Positions 53,501 to 60,518 of a DNA stretch of 64,000 nucleotides are shown here, one piece after another. The stretch covers positions 62,001 to 126,000 of the forward strand of contig NZ_JAAAPL010000006.1 in the NCBI RefSeq assembly GCF_011317445.1. Reading direction: 5' to 3'. The notes beneath the pieces are model-generated. The model ran no database searches and had not been told where the DNA came from. It was given only the letters and a program-made list of their open reading frames with translations. Every line of letters begins with the position of its first letter. Position 1 is the first letter of the stretch. Source of the DNA: Chelativorans multitrophicus (GTDB lineage Bacteria > Pseudomonadota > Alphaproteobacteria > Rhizobiales > Rhizobiaceae). The translations under genes were made by a program, and so were the position numbers.

Positions 53501-55146
53501 GCGCTGCCGTGACGGATGCACTCGTTAGCGCCGGCAGCTATGCGCTCGGGGTCGCGCCTCCCGCCAATTACCGTGCAGAAGATTATATCTGCTCGATCAA
53601 TGGCGGCACGCCAGCGATGGGCAACAGCATCACCCTTGCACTCTCGGATGTGGCCGTTTGTGTGGTTAGGGTGGAAGACATGAATCCGATGCTCACCCTT
53701 GCAAAGGTGAGCGTGGGCGGGACGGGCAGCTTCATCTTCAACGGCTCGGCCGCCAATGCCAACGGCTTTCCGACCGACGACACCTATTCGCTCGCCACGA
53801 CGGCGCAGGACGTGGCCGTGGAAGGGGCGCCGGTGCCGCTTTCCGCCGCCGATGTCGCCACCGAGATCATCGAAGCGGTGCCGCCGGGCTGGGTGCTGGA
53901 GACCGCCCGCTGCGAGGACCGCCGGGCCGCCACGACCGGCAATCCGGTGGGCCCGGTGATCGGCTCGGTCAGCGACGGCAGGACGCTTGTCATCCCCGCC
54001 GCAAACGCCAGGGCGGGGGCGGACCTTTTGTGCACCTTCAGCAACCGCTTTGCCGGCTTTGCCGTCACCGGGCGGGTGATCGAGGACAATGGCGCCGGCG
54101 GCGGCACCGCCCATGACGGCCATCAGAACGGGACGGAAAAGGGTCTCGGCGCCGTCCTCCTGCGGCTGACCGATTGCGCCAGCCATGACTATGCCAGGGC
54201 GGAAAGCGATGCGGCGGGCAATTTCTCGCTCAGCCTTGCCGGCGTGCCGGCAAACACCGACATTTGCCTGGTGCGCGACCCGGTGGCCGGGCATCTGGGC
54301 GTCAGCGGCCAGCCCGGCACGACCGGCGGCACGATGACCGGCTACAACCTGCTGCGCTTCAGGCCGGCGGCCGACACCAGCTATCACGACGTCGTTTTCG
54401 GTCTGATCGCCGTGCCGCAGCTCGTGTCGGGCACGGCGGCGGCGGTGCCGCCGGGCGGCGCGACGATGATCGCCCACCGCTACACCGCCACCACCACGGC
54501 GGCGGTTTCCTTCACGCTCACGGATGTGACGGGAACGCCGGACGCGGCGCTTTTTTCCACAACCCTCTTTCACGATGCGGACTGCTCGGGCGAGCTGGCG
54601 GCCGGCGAGGGGCCGCCGCCGGCGCCGGCCGCGGTCCAGGCCGGCGACGTGATCTGCCTGTTCGTGCGGACAGAGGCGCTGGATTCGGTTCCCCCCGGCG
54701 GCGAGCTCGCCTACACGCTTGCCGCCGCCACCGCCCTTTCCGGCACGCAGGCCGTGCTGGAGCCGGCCGCCAACCAGGACAAGGTCACGGTGGCGACCGG
54801 CAGCGTCACCGTCACCAAGAGGGTGCGCAATGTGACGCGCAACGGCAGCTTCGCCGCCTCCGGCACCGGCGCGCCGGGGGATGTGCTGGAATATTCCATC
54901 ATCTTCAGCAATCCCTCGCCCGGCGCCGTCAGCCATGTCCAGGTGCATGACAAGACGCCCAGCTACACCACCCTTTCCGCGCCGATGACGGTGGTGCAGG
55001 ACCCGGCGAGCCTCGACTGCGCCCCCGCCGTGCCGCCGGCCGGCGGTTCCGCCGGCTATCGGGGCGTCCTGCGCTGGGACTGCACCGGCACCATGCTCCC
55101 CGGCGACCAGGGCGAGGTCTCCTTCAAGGTCACCATCGATCAGTGA
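50593..55146 (+). CDS. Large exported glycine-rich/DUF11 repeat surface protein
   Basis: 1,517 codons from 50593; the true start may be ATG 50698, since a signal-like segment (SLYALAALLACFCAGAWA) ends at residue 100. Order: a Gly-rich domain (about 125-365, many runs of G, framed by YRIQVEVAGAG and GNGWVRITP), a DUF11 module (LFITKTNSTTSVQAG), a second DUF11-like module (VTVEKTLVGES), a jelly-roll-like domain (about 650-835, FYKYDFNLDP), two tandem prealbumin-like repeats of about 97 residues (VVNNHGGTA and VVNDNGGTA) plus a diverged third, an SdrD/carboxypeptidase-regulatory-like domain (GRVIEDNGAGG), and a final DUF11 module. No C-terminal anchor or transporter signal is visible. Likely an adhesin or outer-surface protein; partners unknown. 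Confidence 0.82.
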   Translation: MRDGHGMTPLSAGLFHLQQAESYCSAVRPSVGILFMAVAVHICLLCFNFSVSRFDPNPLPSHSHARPDWQRTFRRFRFSICQSLYALAALLACFCAGAWAQSPVLYTTPGTHTPYVVPSNVYRIQVEVAGAGGGGGGQDGGSTRGGAGGRGALITATMAVTPGQSLTAIVGGGGGGGGNNIACSGGGAGGSGEGAGGSGGGAGCTGVSGGGGGGGGGSALVFAGTRILKAGGGGGGQGNARRTGASFNLPGGSGSTSLSQAANCIASSNGASGANYGSGDGSGGGGGGGGYSSGGGGQGYTDVEHPFTVAGFASGGGGSCRSNSSSLWIVTPSATAAGGASGSGAGGAGGNGWVRITPIAARSNLFITKTNSTTSVQAGQQTTYTVRVMNNGPDPVAPLLADPAVTALPKTSVTCSPTPGLCTTPPTITQLQSGSFQLPTLNSGQFYEIRIAATVNATGATVANSAWTQVPTGWTNSGTNCINSGLPAGVTRSFTSSNGRCTVTDTDAVAAQVTVEKTLVGESITRNDVAEPSEVLTYDVRIAHAGGGAFSNFDFVEDIPDGATLTSVTGATGFSQPIKGPAAVNLQVAQVPVGGTATVKIGLTMAPSFPLGVNEITNRVGGGDVPANCSQCEVTIPTTPYVPTFPPTLSCSTPGDFFNTAYDGAGGRLSSGSDPYWGVAATTEDVTGNPPAGLNYTAATVSSLQSGWVSPPTNANWIAHNSDGSHTGNLDIFYKYDFNLDPSVDPGSLDLRMSFYADNSLVQVWVNGVAQNIRSNYGTNDPYQYQSFIAGRQVTATLNRNWQAGLNSIVFHVKSGSPYQGFLAQFQSTAICLPKLTLRKDVVNNHGGTAAESAFTLRAAGPATVQGAMGDPAITNASVPAGTYTLSETGISGYEGSQYICSLDGGPDVVSNSLTLVNGQDAVCTITNDDIAPQLTLIATVVNDNGGTAQPGDVVLSATGPVSISGPSGSAAVTDALVSAGSYALGVAPPANYRAEDYICSINGGTPAMGNSITLALSDVAVCVVRVEDMNPMLTLAKVSVGGTGSFIFNGSAANANGFPTDDTYSLATTAQDVAVEGAPVPLSAADVATEIIEAVPPGWVLETARCEDRRAATTGNPVGPVIGSVSDGRTLVIPAANARAGADLLCTFSNRFAGFAVTGRVIEDNGAGGGTAHDGHQNGTEKGLGAVLLRLTDCASHDYARAESDAAGNFSLSLAGVPANTDICLVRDPVAGHLGVSGQPGTTGGTMTGYNLLRFRPAADTSYHDVVFGLIAVPQLVSGTAAAVPPGGATMIAHRYTATTTAAVSFTLTDVTGTPDAALFSTTLFHDADCSGELAAGEGPPPAPAAVQAGDVICLFVRTEALDSVPPGGELAYTLAAATALSGTQAVLEPAANQDKVTVATGSVTVTKRVRNVTRNGSFAASGTGAPGDVLEYSIIFSNPSPGAVSHVQVHDKTPSYTTLSAPMTVVQDPASLDCAPAVPPAGGSAGYRGVLRWDCTGTMLPGDQGEVSFKVTIDQ

Positions 55147-55299
55147 CGGGGGCTTGGCAATCGCGAACGGAAAACGGTTTCACCTTCCTGGAAATGCGCA
55201 AGAGCGGTTCCGGTTCAATCGACCCGGTCAACCGCTCTACCTGCTTGTTTTTGCTGCCCTTGTGCGACGGTAGGTGAGTCCAAATACCTGCAAAATGCT

Positions 55300-56580
55300 C
55301 TAGGCGCGCCCGATCAGCCGGCGTATGCGGTTGCGCAGGATGCGCAGCGCGTTGCGCGTCTCGCGATAGAAATGGATCTGGCCTGCCGCCTGGTGGGCGA
55401 GCCGTTCCGTACCGGGGGCGAGGCCGACGACGAAGGTGCCGATGGGGCGGCGCTCGCTCCACAGCCGGCTCATAACCGGATGGTCCGGCACGGCGCAGGA
55501 ATCGGTGGCGGTGATGTTCGGATCCTTCAAATGCGCCTTCGTCACCTCGATCATCAGCAGCGTTCCGGGCGAGAAGCCGGCATAATTCTCGTCATAAGCC
55601 GTCTTCCAGGTGTAGGCGATGCCCGATTCCACGAAGACCACCAGGCTTGCCAGCGCATGATTGTTGAGCACCAGCGTGTGAATGCGGCAGAGATCGCGCT
55701 CGGCCAGGAGGTGGACGGCCTCGCGGGCAAAGGCCGCGCGGTAGCGGTCCGCCACCATCGCCGTCCGCTCGCGCCCTTTCCAGCCGGAAGCTTCCAATGT
55801 CAGGAACGTCTCGATCGCCTGGCGGATCTCGTCGGGCTGGCGGGCAATGCGGTGTTCCAGCCGGCCAAGATCGGCGAGGCGGCGCGTCAGGCGGCGGAAC
55901 TCGCGATAGTGATGGGAGCGCAGGCTTTGCCTCAGATAGTCGTCTCCGTCGAGATCGCTCTTCAGGAACGGACGATCCATCCAACTCGCCGTGATCAACG
56001 GCAGGTTGCGTGTTTCGGCGACCGAACGCAGCGCCGCGGCGAAGGGGCCGTCCAAGCGGCAGTCCGGAAAAACGAAGATCTTCGGCAATTTCAGATGTGG
56101 GCGCGCCAGCATACCGAAAAAGTCCTCGATCACTCCGATTGGATCGTCACCGTCCACGAGCGGTGTCCCGAGCGGTCCGAAGGGATGCGCCCATGCCCTC
56201 ATGACTGTGGCGCCGAGCGGGACGGGCGGCTTCTCGATCGAAAAAGGCACGAGCAGCCGCAGCCTGTTCTTATCATCGGTTCCGTCACGAATGACGGCCA
56301 GACGAACTTCCCGGTCTTCCAGGCGCGGCATGGCGGGAGCAAGGAAGCGCGGATTGAAAAAAACGTTCGGCTCTATGGCCCGAGCCGCCAAATAATCTAG
56401 CTCCTCCACCAGATCGAAGCCGGCGGCGGCGGCATAGATAGCCATGCGCCGCAGCGGGCGATGAGACGAGAAGAGCTCCATGTCGGCGCGTTCCGGCCCG
56501 TCCACCACACCAGCCAGATCGCTGATCAAAGCTCCAGCGGCGCTACCGCCCGTTTCTTCGAGCAGGGGAGTGGATATCAT
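55300..56580 (-). CDS. GNAT/FemAB-like (BioF2-type) acyltransferase
   Basis: 426 residues of the Acetyltransf_6 group, often called cellulose-biosynthesis CelD/BcsL-like acyltransferase. Visible family features are SLRSHHYREFRRLTRRLA, LEASGWKGRERTAM (the acyl-CoA region), and AYTWKTAYDENYAGFSPGTL. Such enzymes decorate polysaccharides or lipids. The start directly follows the flippase stop, so the two are co-transcribed, which supports a role in a surface glycan. The exact donor and acceptor are not known. Confidence 0.85.
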   Translation of the reverse strand: MISTPLLEETGGSAAGALISDLAGVVDGPERADMELFSSHRPLRRMAIYAAAAGFDLVEELDYLAARAIEPNVFFNPRFLAPAMPRLEDREVRLAVIRDGTDDKNRLRLLVPFSIEKPPVPLGATVMRAWAHPFGPLGTPLVDGDDPIGVIEDFFGMLARPHLKLPKIFVFPDCRLDGPFAAALRSVAETRNLPLITASWMDRPFLKSDLDGDDYLRQSLRSHHYREFRRLTRRLADLGRLEHRIARQPDEIRQAIETFLTLEASGWKGRERTAMVADRYRAAFAREAVHLLAERDLCRIHTLVLNNHALASLVVFVESGIAYTWKTAYDENYAGFSPGTLLMIEVTKAHLKDPNITATDSCAVPDHPVMSRLWSERRPIGTFVVGLAPGTERLAHQAAGQIHFYRETRNALRILRNRIRRLIGRA

Positions 56581-57987
56581 TCAGACCGCCTCCTTGGGCG
56601 CGGGCAGAAGCGCCACCATAACGATACCGAGCCTGCGCCATACCGCGATTGCGAGCAACGCCGCCTCCAAAACCAGGGAGACTGAAGTGGCGATCGCCAC
56701 CCCCCAGAGTCCCAGCACAGGGATAAGCAAGACACTGAGCGCAATGTTAACACCCAGCGTGACGGCATAAACCACGACGCTTATGTTCTCATGGCCGCTC
56801 ATGGTGAGCAGGCTTTCCGCGGGTCCGACCAGAGCGCGCAGGATCACCGCCGCCACCAACGGGAAGAGAAGGGGGTAGCCGGCTTCAAAGCCGGGCCCGA
56901 ACAACATCAGAATAGGCCTGCCGAGAACGAGCACCGCAACGCCCATGACCGTTGCCGGGATGAAGGTCCAATACGTGGTTTCGCGGGCAAAGCGCGCCAG
57001 CCCGACCATGTCACCGCTGTGGAGGAACGCCGAGTAGCGCTGGATGGCGCCGGTCCGCACCGCGTAATAGACGAAGTGAACGAGCGCCAGCACCTTCGTC
57101 GTGGCGAAGTAGACCGCAACATCCGTCGGCTGCATGAAATGGCCGACCAGCAGCACGTCGGCGTTTGTAAGCAGGTAGTAAAAGCCGTTGGAGAGGAAGA
57201 TCGGCAGCGAAACCGTCACCCATTCGCGCAGGCGGAAGACCGGTTGCACTGATTTCAAGGGCTTCTCGGTCTTCACCGCCACATAGACGATCTGCAGGAC
57301 CGTGGTGAGATATGTGGCGAGGATTGCAGCCATCACGGCGGCCGTCGCGTCCGGGAAGCTTCCGGCCACATGCAGCGCCCAAAGAAAGATCAGAATGAGT
57401 AATGGCCGGATGAAGAAACTCGGCGTCATCGACCAGAGAGGCCAAGCGTAAGCGCGCGCCGTGCCCTGGAGGAGGTCGCCGAGCGCGATCATCGGCAGGC
57501 ACACAAGCCCCAGATAGAAGGGAAGCACGTAATAACTCTGGATCTGCTCCTCGAAGAGCCAGATGCCCACGGCGCCTGCAAGGGCGAGGAATGTGGAAGC
57601 CGCAAGCACCATACGCCGGCTGGCCACAAGCACGCCCCGCATCTGCGCAGGCCGGTTCTTGGCCTCATATTCGGGCACGAAGCGAATAATGCTGGTCTGA
57701 AACCCCAGGCAGGCCATGTTGCCCAGGATGATCATCGTGACCCAGACCAGCACGAAGACGCCGTATTCGAAGCTGCCCATGTAACGGGCGAGCAGGACCT
57801 GGCTTACAAAGGCGATGACTGCGTTGACGATGCGCAAGCCGAAGGCGATCAGTGACATGCGGCCCGCGGCCCCGCGTGCGTCCTGCGCCAGGATGATGGC
57901 GTCGAGCCGATCCGCCCAGGGGCGTGCGCGTGCCGCAAGCCGCCCCGGCAGGAGACGTTCAGCCGCAGACGCTGCTGAAAACCGCAA
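56581..57987 (-). CDS. Polysaccharide flippase (Wzx/MATE-like)
   Basis: 468 residues with about 12-14 hydrophobic segments. N-terminal cytoplasmic extension of about 42 residues, then FGLRIVNAVIAFVSQVLLARYMGSFEYGVF (quoted in parts as RIVNAVIAFVSQVLLA and RYMGSFEYG), the usual opening of polysaccharide exporters that translocate lipid-linked glycans across the inner membrane. The GNAT-like gene follows with no gap. No glycosyltransferase is adjacent, so the glycan cannot be named; the pair may serve an exopolysaccharide made elsewhere. Confidence 0.9.
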   Translation of the reverse strand: MRFSAASAAERLLPGRLAARARPWADRLDAIILAQDARGAAGRMSLIAFGLRIVNAVIAFVSQVLLARYMGSFEYGVFVLVWVTMIILGNMACLGFQTSIIRFVPEYEAKNRPAQMRGVLVASRRMVLAASTFLALAGAVGIWLFEEQIQSYYVLPFYLGLVCLPMIALGDLLQGTARAYAWPLWSMTPSFFIRPLLILIFLWALHVAGSFPDATAAVMAAILATYLTTVLQIVYVAVKTEKPLKSVQPVFRLREWVTVSLPIFLSNGFYYLLTNADVLLVGHFMQPTDVAVYFATTKVLALVHFVYYAVRTGAIQRYSAFLHSGDMVGLARFARETTYWTFIPATVMGVAVLVLGRPILMLFGPGFEAGYPLLFPLVAAVILRALVGPAESLLTMSGHENISVVVYAVTLGVNIALSVLLIPVLGLWGVAIATSVSLVLEAALLAIAVWRRLGIVMVALLPAPKEAV

Positions 57988-58553
57988 CCGATCTACTCCG
58001 CATCTTCAGATCCAACCATCTGCTAACCGGAAAGTCTTTAAAGCTTGTTGAAGCGGCGCTTCATTATTGCCACGCCCGGTTTTACCGTCTGGCCATTGCT
58101 GGTGAAACTGGGAAGCGGGGCGCGTTGTCCGAGCCTCTCAGTAAAGTGTAATCGTGGCGCGTCCAACGCGCCCCGCCGGAGGCTGTCCCGGCATCGGCCG
58201 GTCACTCGGGCTCTTCTTTCGTCCCGGCTGCACCCAATGAAGGGGGTGGTCTTAGCCGGACCGAAGGAGAACCCTGGCGGCTTCTCCGCGGTTCCGCGAT
58301 GCTGTCTGTCGCCCAGCATCCCGACACCGCCGGCCTGTCGCGGGCCCTCGGATCTCCATGGCCACCGTAGCCTGGAGGGGAGGTCTCCGCCGCTCTCCCG
58401 AACACCCGGTGCGCATCCGGTCCCCGCAAGAGCGGCCTTATGTAGCAAGAGCACCAAATCTGAAACAGCGCAGTTTCGCCCCTTGGGCGAATATAAGCCG
58501 ATGCGGAACACGCTTTGGCCTGTCCACGTTGTGCAACCAAAGGAGACCGCACG
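57988..58553. other. Intergenic, 566 bp, hairpins but no gene
   Basis: No credible coding sequence. Two short perfect hairpins occur: GGCGCGT/ACGCGCC (58156-58172) and TTCGCCC/GGGCGAA (58475-58491). A weaker stem CTTTGG (58513-58518)/CCAAAG (58537-58542) would cover the ribosome site of the next small gene. The left end should hold the flippase promoter. Confidence 0.45.
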
Positions 58554-58748
58554 ATGCAAATGAACCTTCAGAATGCCGAGAGGCACAGCGTTGATATTGA
58601 AGTTGTGGAACGCCACGATGCGCCAGGTATCTGGTCGGTCGAGATCATCAATTATGATGACGAGGGGAGCGTCTACGTCACTATGTTCTTTGGCCCGCGC
58701 TCCCAGGAACGGGCCGAAGAATACGCTGAATGGAAGCGTTCTCAGTAG
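58554..58748 (+). CDS. Small hypothetical protein, 64 residues
   Basis: Not recognised. Starts MQMNLQNAERHSVDIEV with AAAGGAG (58539-58545) eight bases upstream, and ends EYAEWKRSQ. The composition is acidic, with an alternating hydrophobic pattern in IWSVEIINYDDEGSVYVTMF that suggests beta strands followed by a short helix. No signal peptide or membrane segment. Its end overlaps the convergent WYL-like gene by seven bases. Coding status rests on the good ribosome site and regular protein-like sequence. Confidence 0.6.
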   Translation: MQMNLQNAERHSVDIEVVERHDAPGIWSVEIINYDDEGSVYVTMFFGPRSQERAEEYAEWKRSQ

Positions 58749-59047
58749 GCGACTTCTGCCGCCTTGTGGTCGACGCAGGTTTGTGGCTGAGAATGGTCGT
58801 TCCTTGTGTGCCAAGGGCCGTCACGCAGCGAGACGTTGGAAACCTCATCTAATACAAGACAACGCCACGATCCGCCGGGCTGCAATCCTGACGAGCTTTC
58901 TCCGGCAAATTGGAGAGCAAGCGCTTGCTCTCGCCCGTTCTTCCAGCCGACGACATGCACGCAGAGTTCTCGATGATAGCCTTGATACGTGCAAGTCACC
59001 TGCTTCTTCTGTTCTACTGCCTGCACAAGATCAAACGTACTGCTCAT
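58742..59047 (-). CDS. Small WYL-like hypothetical protein, 101 residues
   Basis: The pattern VTCTYQGYHRELCVHVVGW, then ALALQFAGESSSGLQPGG and WRCLVLDEVSNVSLRDGPWH resembles a single WYL-type ligand-binding domain without the DNA-binding part. Similar short solitary proteins are recalled from other rhizobia, but that is memory and not a search. It has several cysteines. Convergent with the 64-residue gene and divergent from the coiled-coil ORF at 59088. Function unknown. Confidence 0.68.
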   Translation of the reverse strand: MSSTFDLVQAVEQKKQVTCTYQGYHRELCVHVVGWKNGREQALALQFAGESSSGLQPGGSWRCLVLDEVSNVSLRDGPWHTRNDHSQPQTCVDHKAAEVAY

Positions 59048-59087
59048 GTTTGCCCCTCCCTGAGTTGCACAACCGGGAGTTTACAGC

Positions 59088-59366
59088 ATGAGCGCCCTGC
59101 GTGCATCCCACACAAATGAGCTCGACCCCGGAATACACGCATTGCTTCGTCGCTGCTCGGAAATCGCTGGCGAAATCCTTCATCTGGATAGCCAAGTCAA
59201 AAAACTCCGCGCCGACCTGAAGCATCTGGACGCGGCCTTGAAGGTAATGGGCTATGTTAATGAGGATGCACTGCCAGTGCGCAAAGCCTGCACGTCTGGC
59301 ATTTTCCACCGCAAAGAGCTTGGACGGCCTGCGCATTTGGTTGGTTCAGACATCCGGCTAACTTAA
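59088..59366 (+). CDS. Short helical protein resembling a truncated recombinase-companion ORF
   Basis: 92 residues. The central part EIAGEILHLDSQVKKLRADLKHLDAALKVMG is a heptad-like helix (quoted as separate segments HLDSQVKKLRADL and HLDAALKVMG), matching the style of short proteins encoded beside site-specific resolvases in rhizobia (LRADLVHLDATLRLF type), as I recall them. Those continue after a GxFxRxELxR motif; here GIFHRKELGR is followed by an unrelated short tail, so the C-terminus looks truncated. No recombinase gene remains nearby. Its stop overlaps the convergent membrane protein gene by four bases. Confidence 0.6.
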   Translation: MSALRASHTNELDPGIHALLRRCSEIAGEILHLDSQVKKLRADLKHLDAALKVMGYVNEDALPVRKACTSGIFHRKELGRPAHLVGSDIRLT

Positions 59367-60061
59367 TGCTGGATCTGCCAAATGAAATCACGGTCTTGGG
59401 ATATCTCGATTGCTTCTGAAACATTCCCCTCTTCTAACAACTGCCCCATTAATCCCAAGAATTGCGGGATGCCGTTCTGGCGGTGACTGGCGGTTGCAAT
59501 CATGTGTGGCGGAAGCTGTACTCCAATCCTTTGTAAAAGCGCTAGCGCACGCATTGTTTGTGGTCCGAAGCGTTCAAAAAATAAGCGACCAGATATCTGT
59601 TCAAAATCTCTATCTGCCTGCCAAGAATGGATGCTTACAGGATCTTGGTCAGTCATTCGGGCATGATGGTCCCGTTGTTCGCGCATACGGTCGGAAAGAA
59701 ATCGGAACATATCCTTGGAAAGATCAACAAGCTCTTGCCCGAATTCTTCATATTTCGACGGGTCGAACCTAGAGGCGGTTCGAATGAGCAGTATTCTATG
59801 AGCGGCTCCAAGGACAAAAAATATGGCGGCTAGCAACAATAAAATGGCTGCCCACCAAGGCACATAATCAAAGAACCACGCTGCCCACCCGTAGATGATT
59901 ACTGGCAACGAGGTCATGACAAACCCCTTGATGCCAAGTTGCTCCAGAAGTGACAATGAAACTTCGACGCCTCTGCCAACCATAGGCATTGTGCGCACCC
60001 ACTTAGTAAGCGGGCGCACATTCTTAGCTGCCGTTGATTTTGCCGTTTCCACCTTCCCCAT
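59363..60061 (-). CDS. Hypothetical protein with two membrane segments
   Basis: 232 residues from ATG 60061 (MGKVETAKST); a start 17 codons upstream is possible. Not recognised. A basic N-terminus is followed by two close hydrophobic segments (about residues 49-64 and 69-90, GFVMTSLPVIIYGWAAWFF and WWAAILLLLAAIFFVLG), then a 140-residue soluble, helical domain with DPSKYEEFGQELVDLSKDMF and HSWQADRDFEQISGRLF. The gene is markedly less GC-rich than its neighbours by eye, suggesting recent acquisition. Membrane location predicted; function unknown. Confidence 0.72.
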   Translation of the reverse strand: MGKVETAKSTAAKNVRPLTKWVRTMPMVGRGVEVSLSLLEQLGIKGFVMTSLPVIIYGWAAWFFDYVPWWAAILLLLAAIFFVLGAAHRILLIRTASRFDPSKYEEFGQELVDLSKDMFRFLSDRMREQRDHHARMTDQDPVSIHSWQADRDFEQISGRLFFERFGPQTMRALALLQRIGVQLPPHMIATASHRQNGIPQFLGLMGQLLEEGNVSEAIEISQDRDFIWQIQH

Positions 60062-60518
60062 AGTAGCAACTTGCACCAAAAGGAATGGCTTGTGGAGTCC
60101 TGATGACGCCACCTCGCGGCTTGTTGCGCGTCATGGAGATGGAGTAAAATTTATCCCCCTGGAGCAGATCTGTGGGATAATCCCGCACCCTTCGTTCTGA
60201 ATCGCCGGCGGTGTTTCGACGGTCAGGTATAGATCCAAGCTCGAGGATGAGCACGGGCGTTCCCGCTAACCGCCGACGCTGAAGAGTTGTTAGAGCCCTC
60301 TCCACTTCGTCATGCTCGGGCTTGACCTCGAGGATCCACGCCACAACATGGCGCGCAGGCGCTTCCGGCACTCGGAGAAAGCCTGAGAGAGGAACCCGCC
60401 TCTTTGGGCGGATGGGTTTGCGCCCCTTCGTGCCCCCCACAAGGGGGGATCGGCTATTGCAGGGGTGCCGCGAACCGTCAGCGTGCAGAACAGGTTATGC
60501 GCAGCGGCGAGGCGCGCC
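60062..60518. other. Intergenic, 457 bp, no supported gene
   Basis: Between the two-membrane-segment gene and the secA stop. One minus-strand frame (60024-60440) is open but overlaps the neighbour's start and matches nothing. An imperfect hairpin with CCGCC/GGCGG (about 60387-60405) lies roughly 115 bases past the secA stop but has no clear T-run on the minus strand. Confidence 0.4.

Noticed and set aside
52603-54948. A 781-codon minus-strand open frame inside the DUF11 protein gene
   Set aside because: It is antisense to a strand with recognisable DUF11 and prealbumin-like domains; its Arg/His/Gly-rich translation is typical of the shadow frame of very GC-rich DNA.
58038-58814. A 258-codon minus-strand frame in the flippase-upstream region
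   Set aside because: It runs antisense through the 64-residue gene and has no protein-like character.
60024-60440. A 138-codon minus-strand frame between the two-membrane-segment gene and secA
   Set aside because: It overlaps the start of its neighbour, has no good ribosome site and no recognisable domain; kept only as a remark in the intergenic entry.
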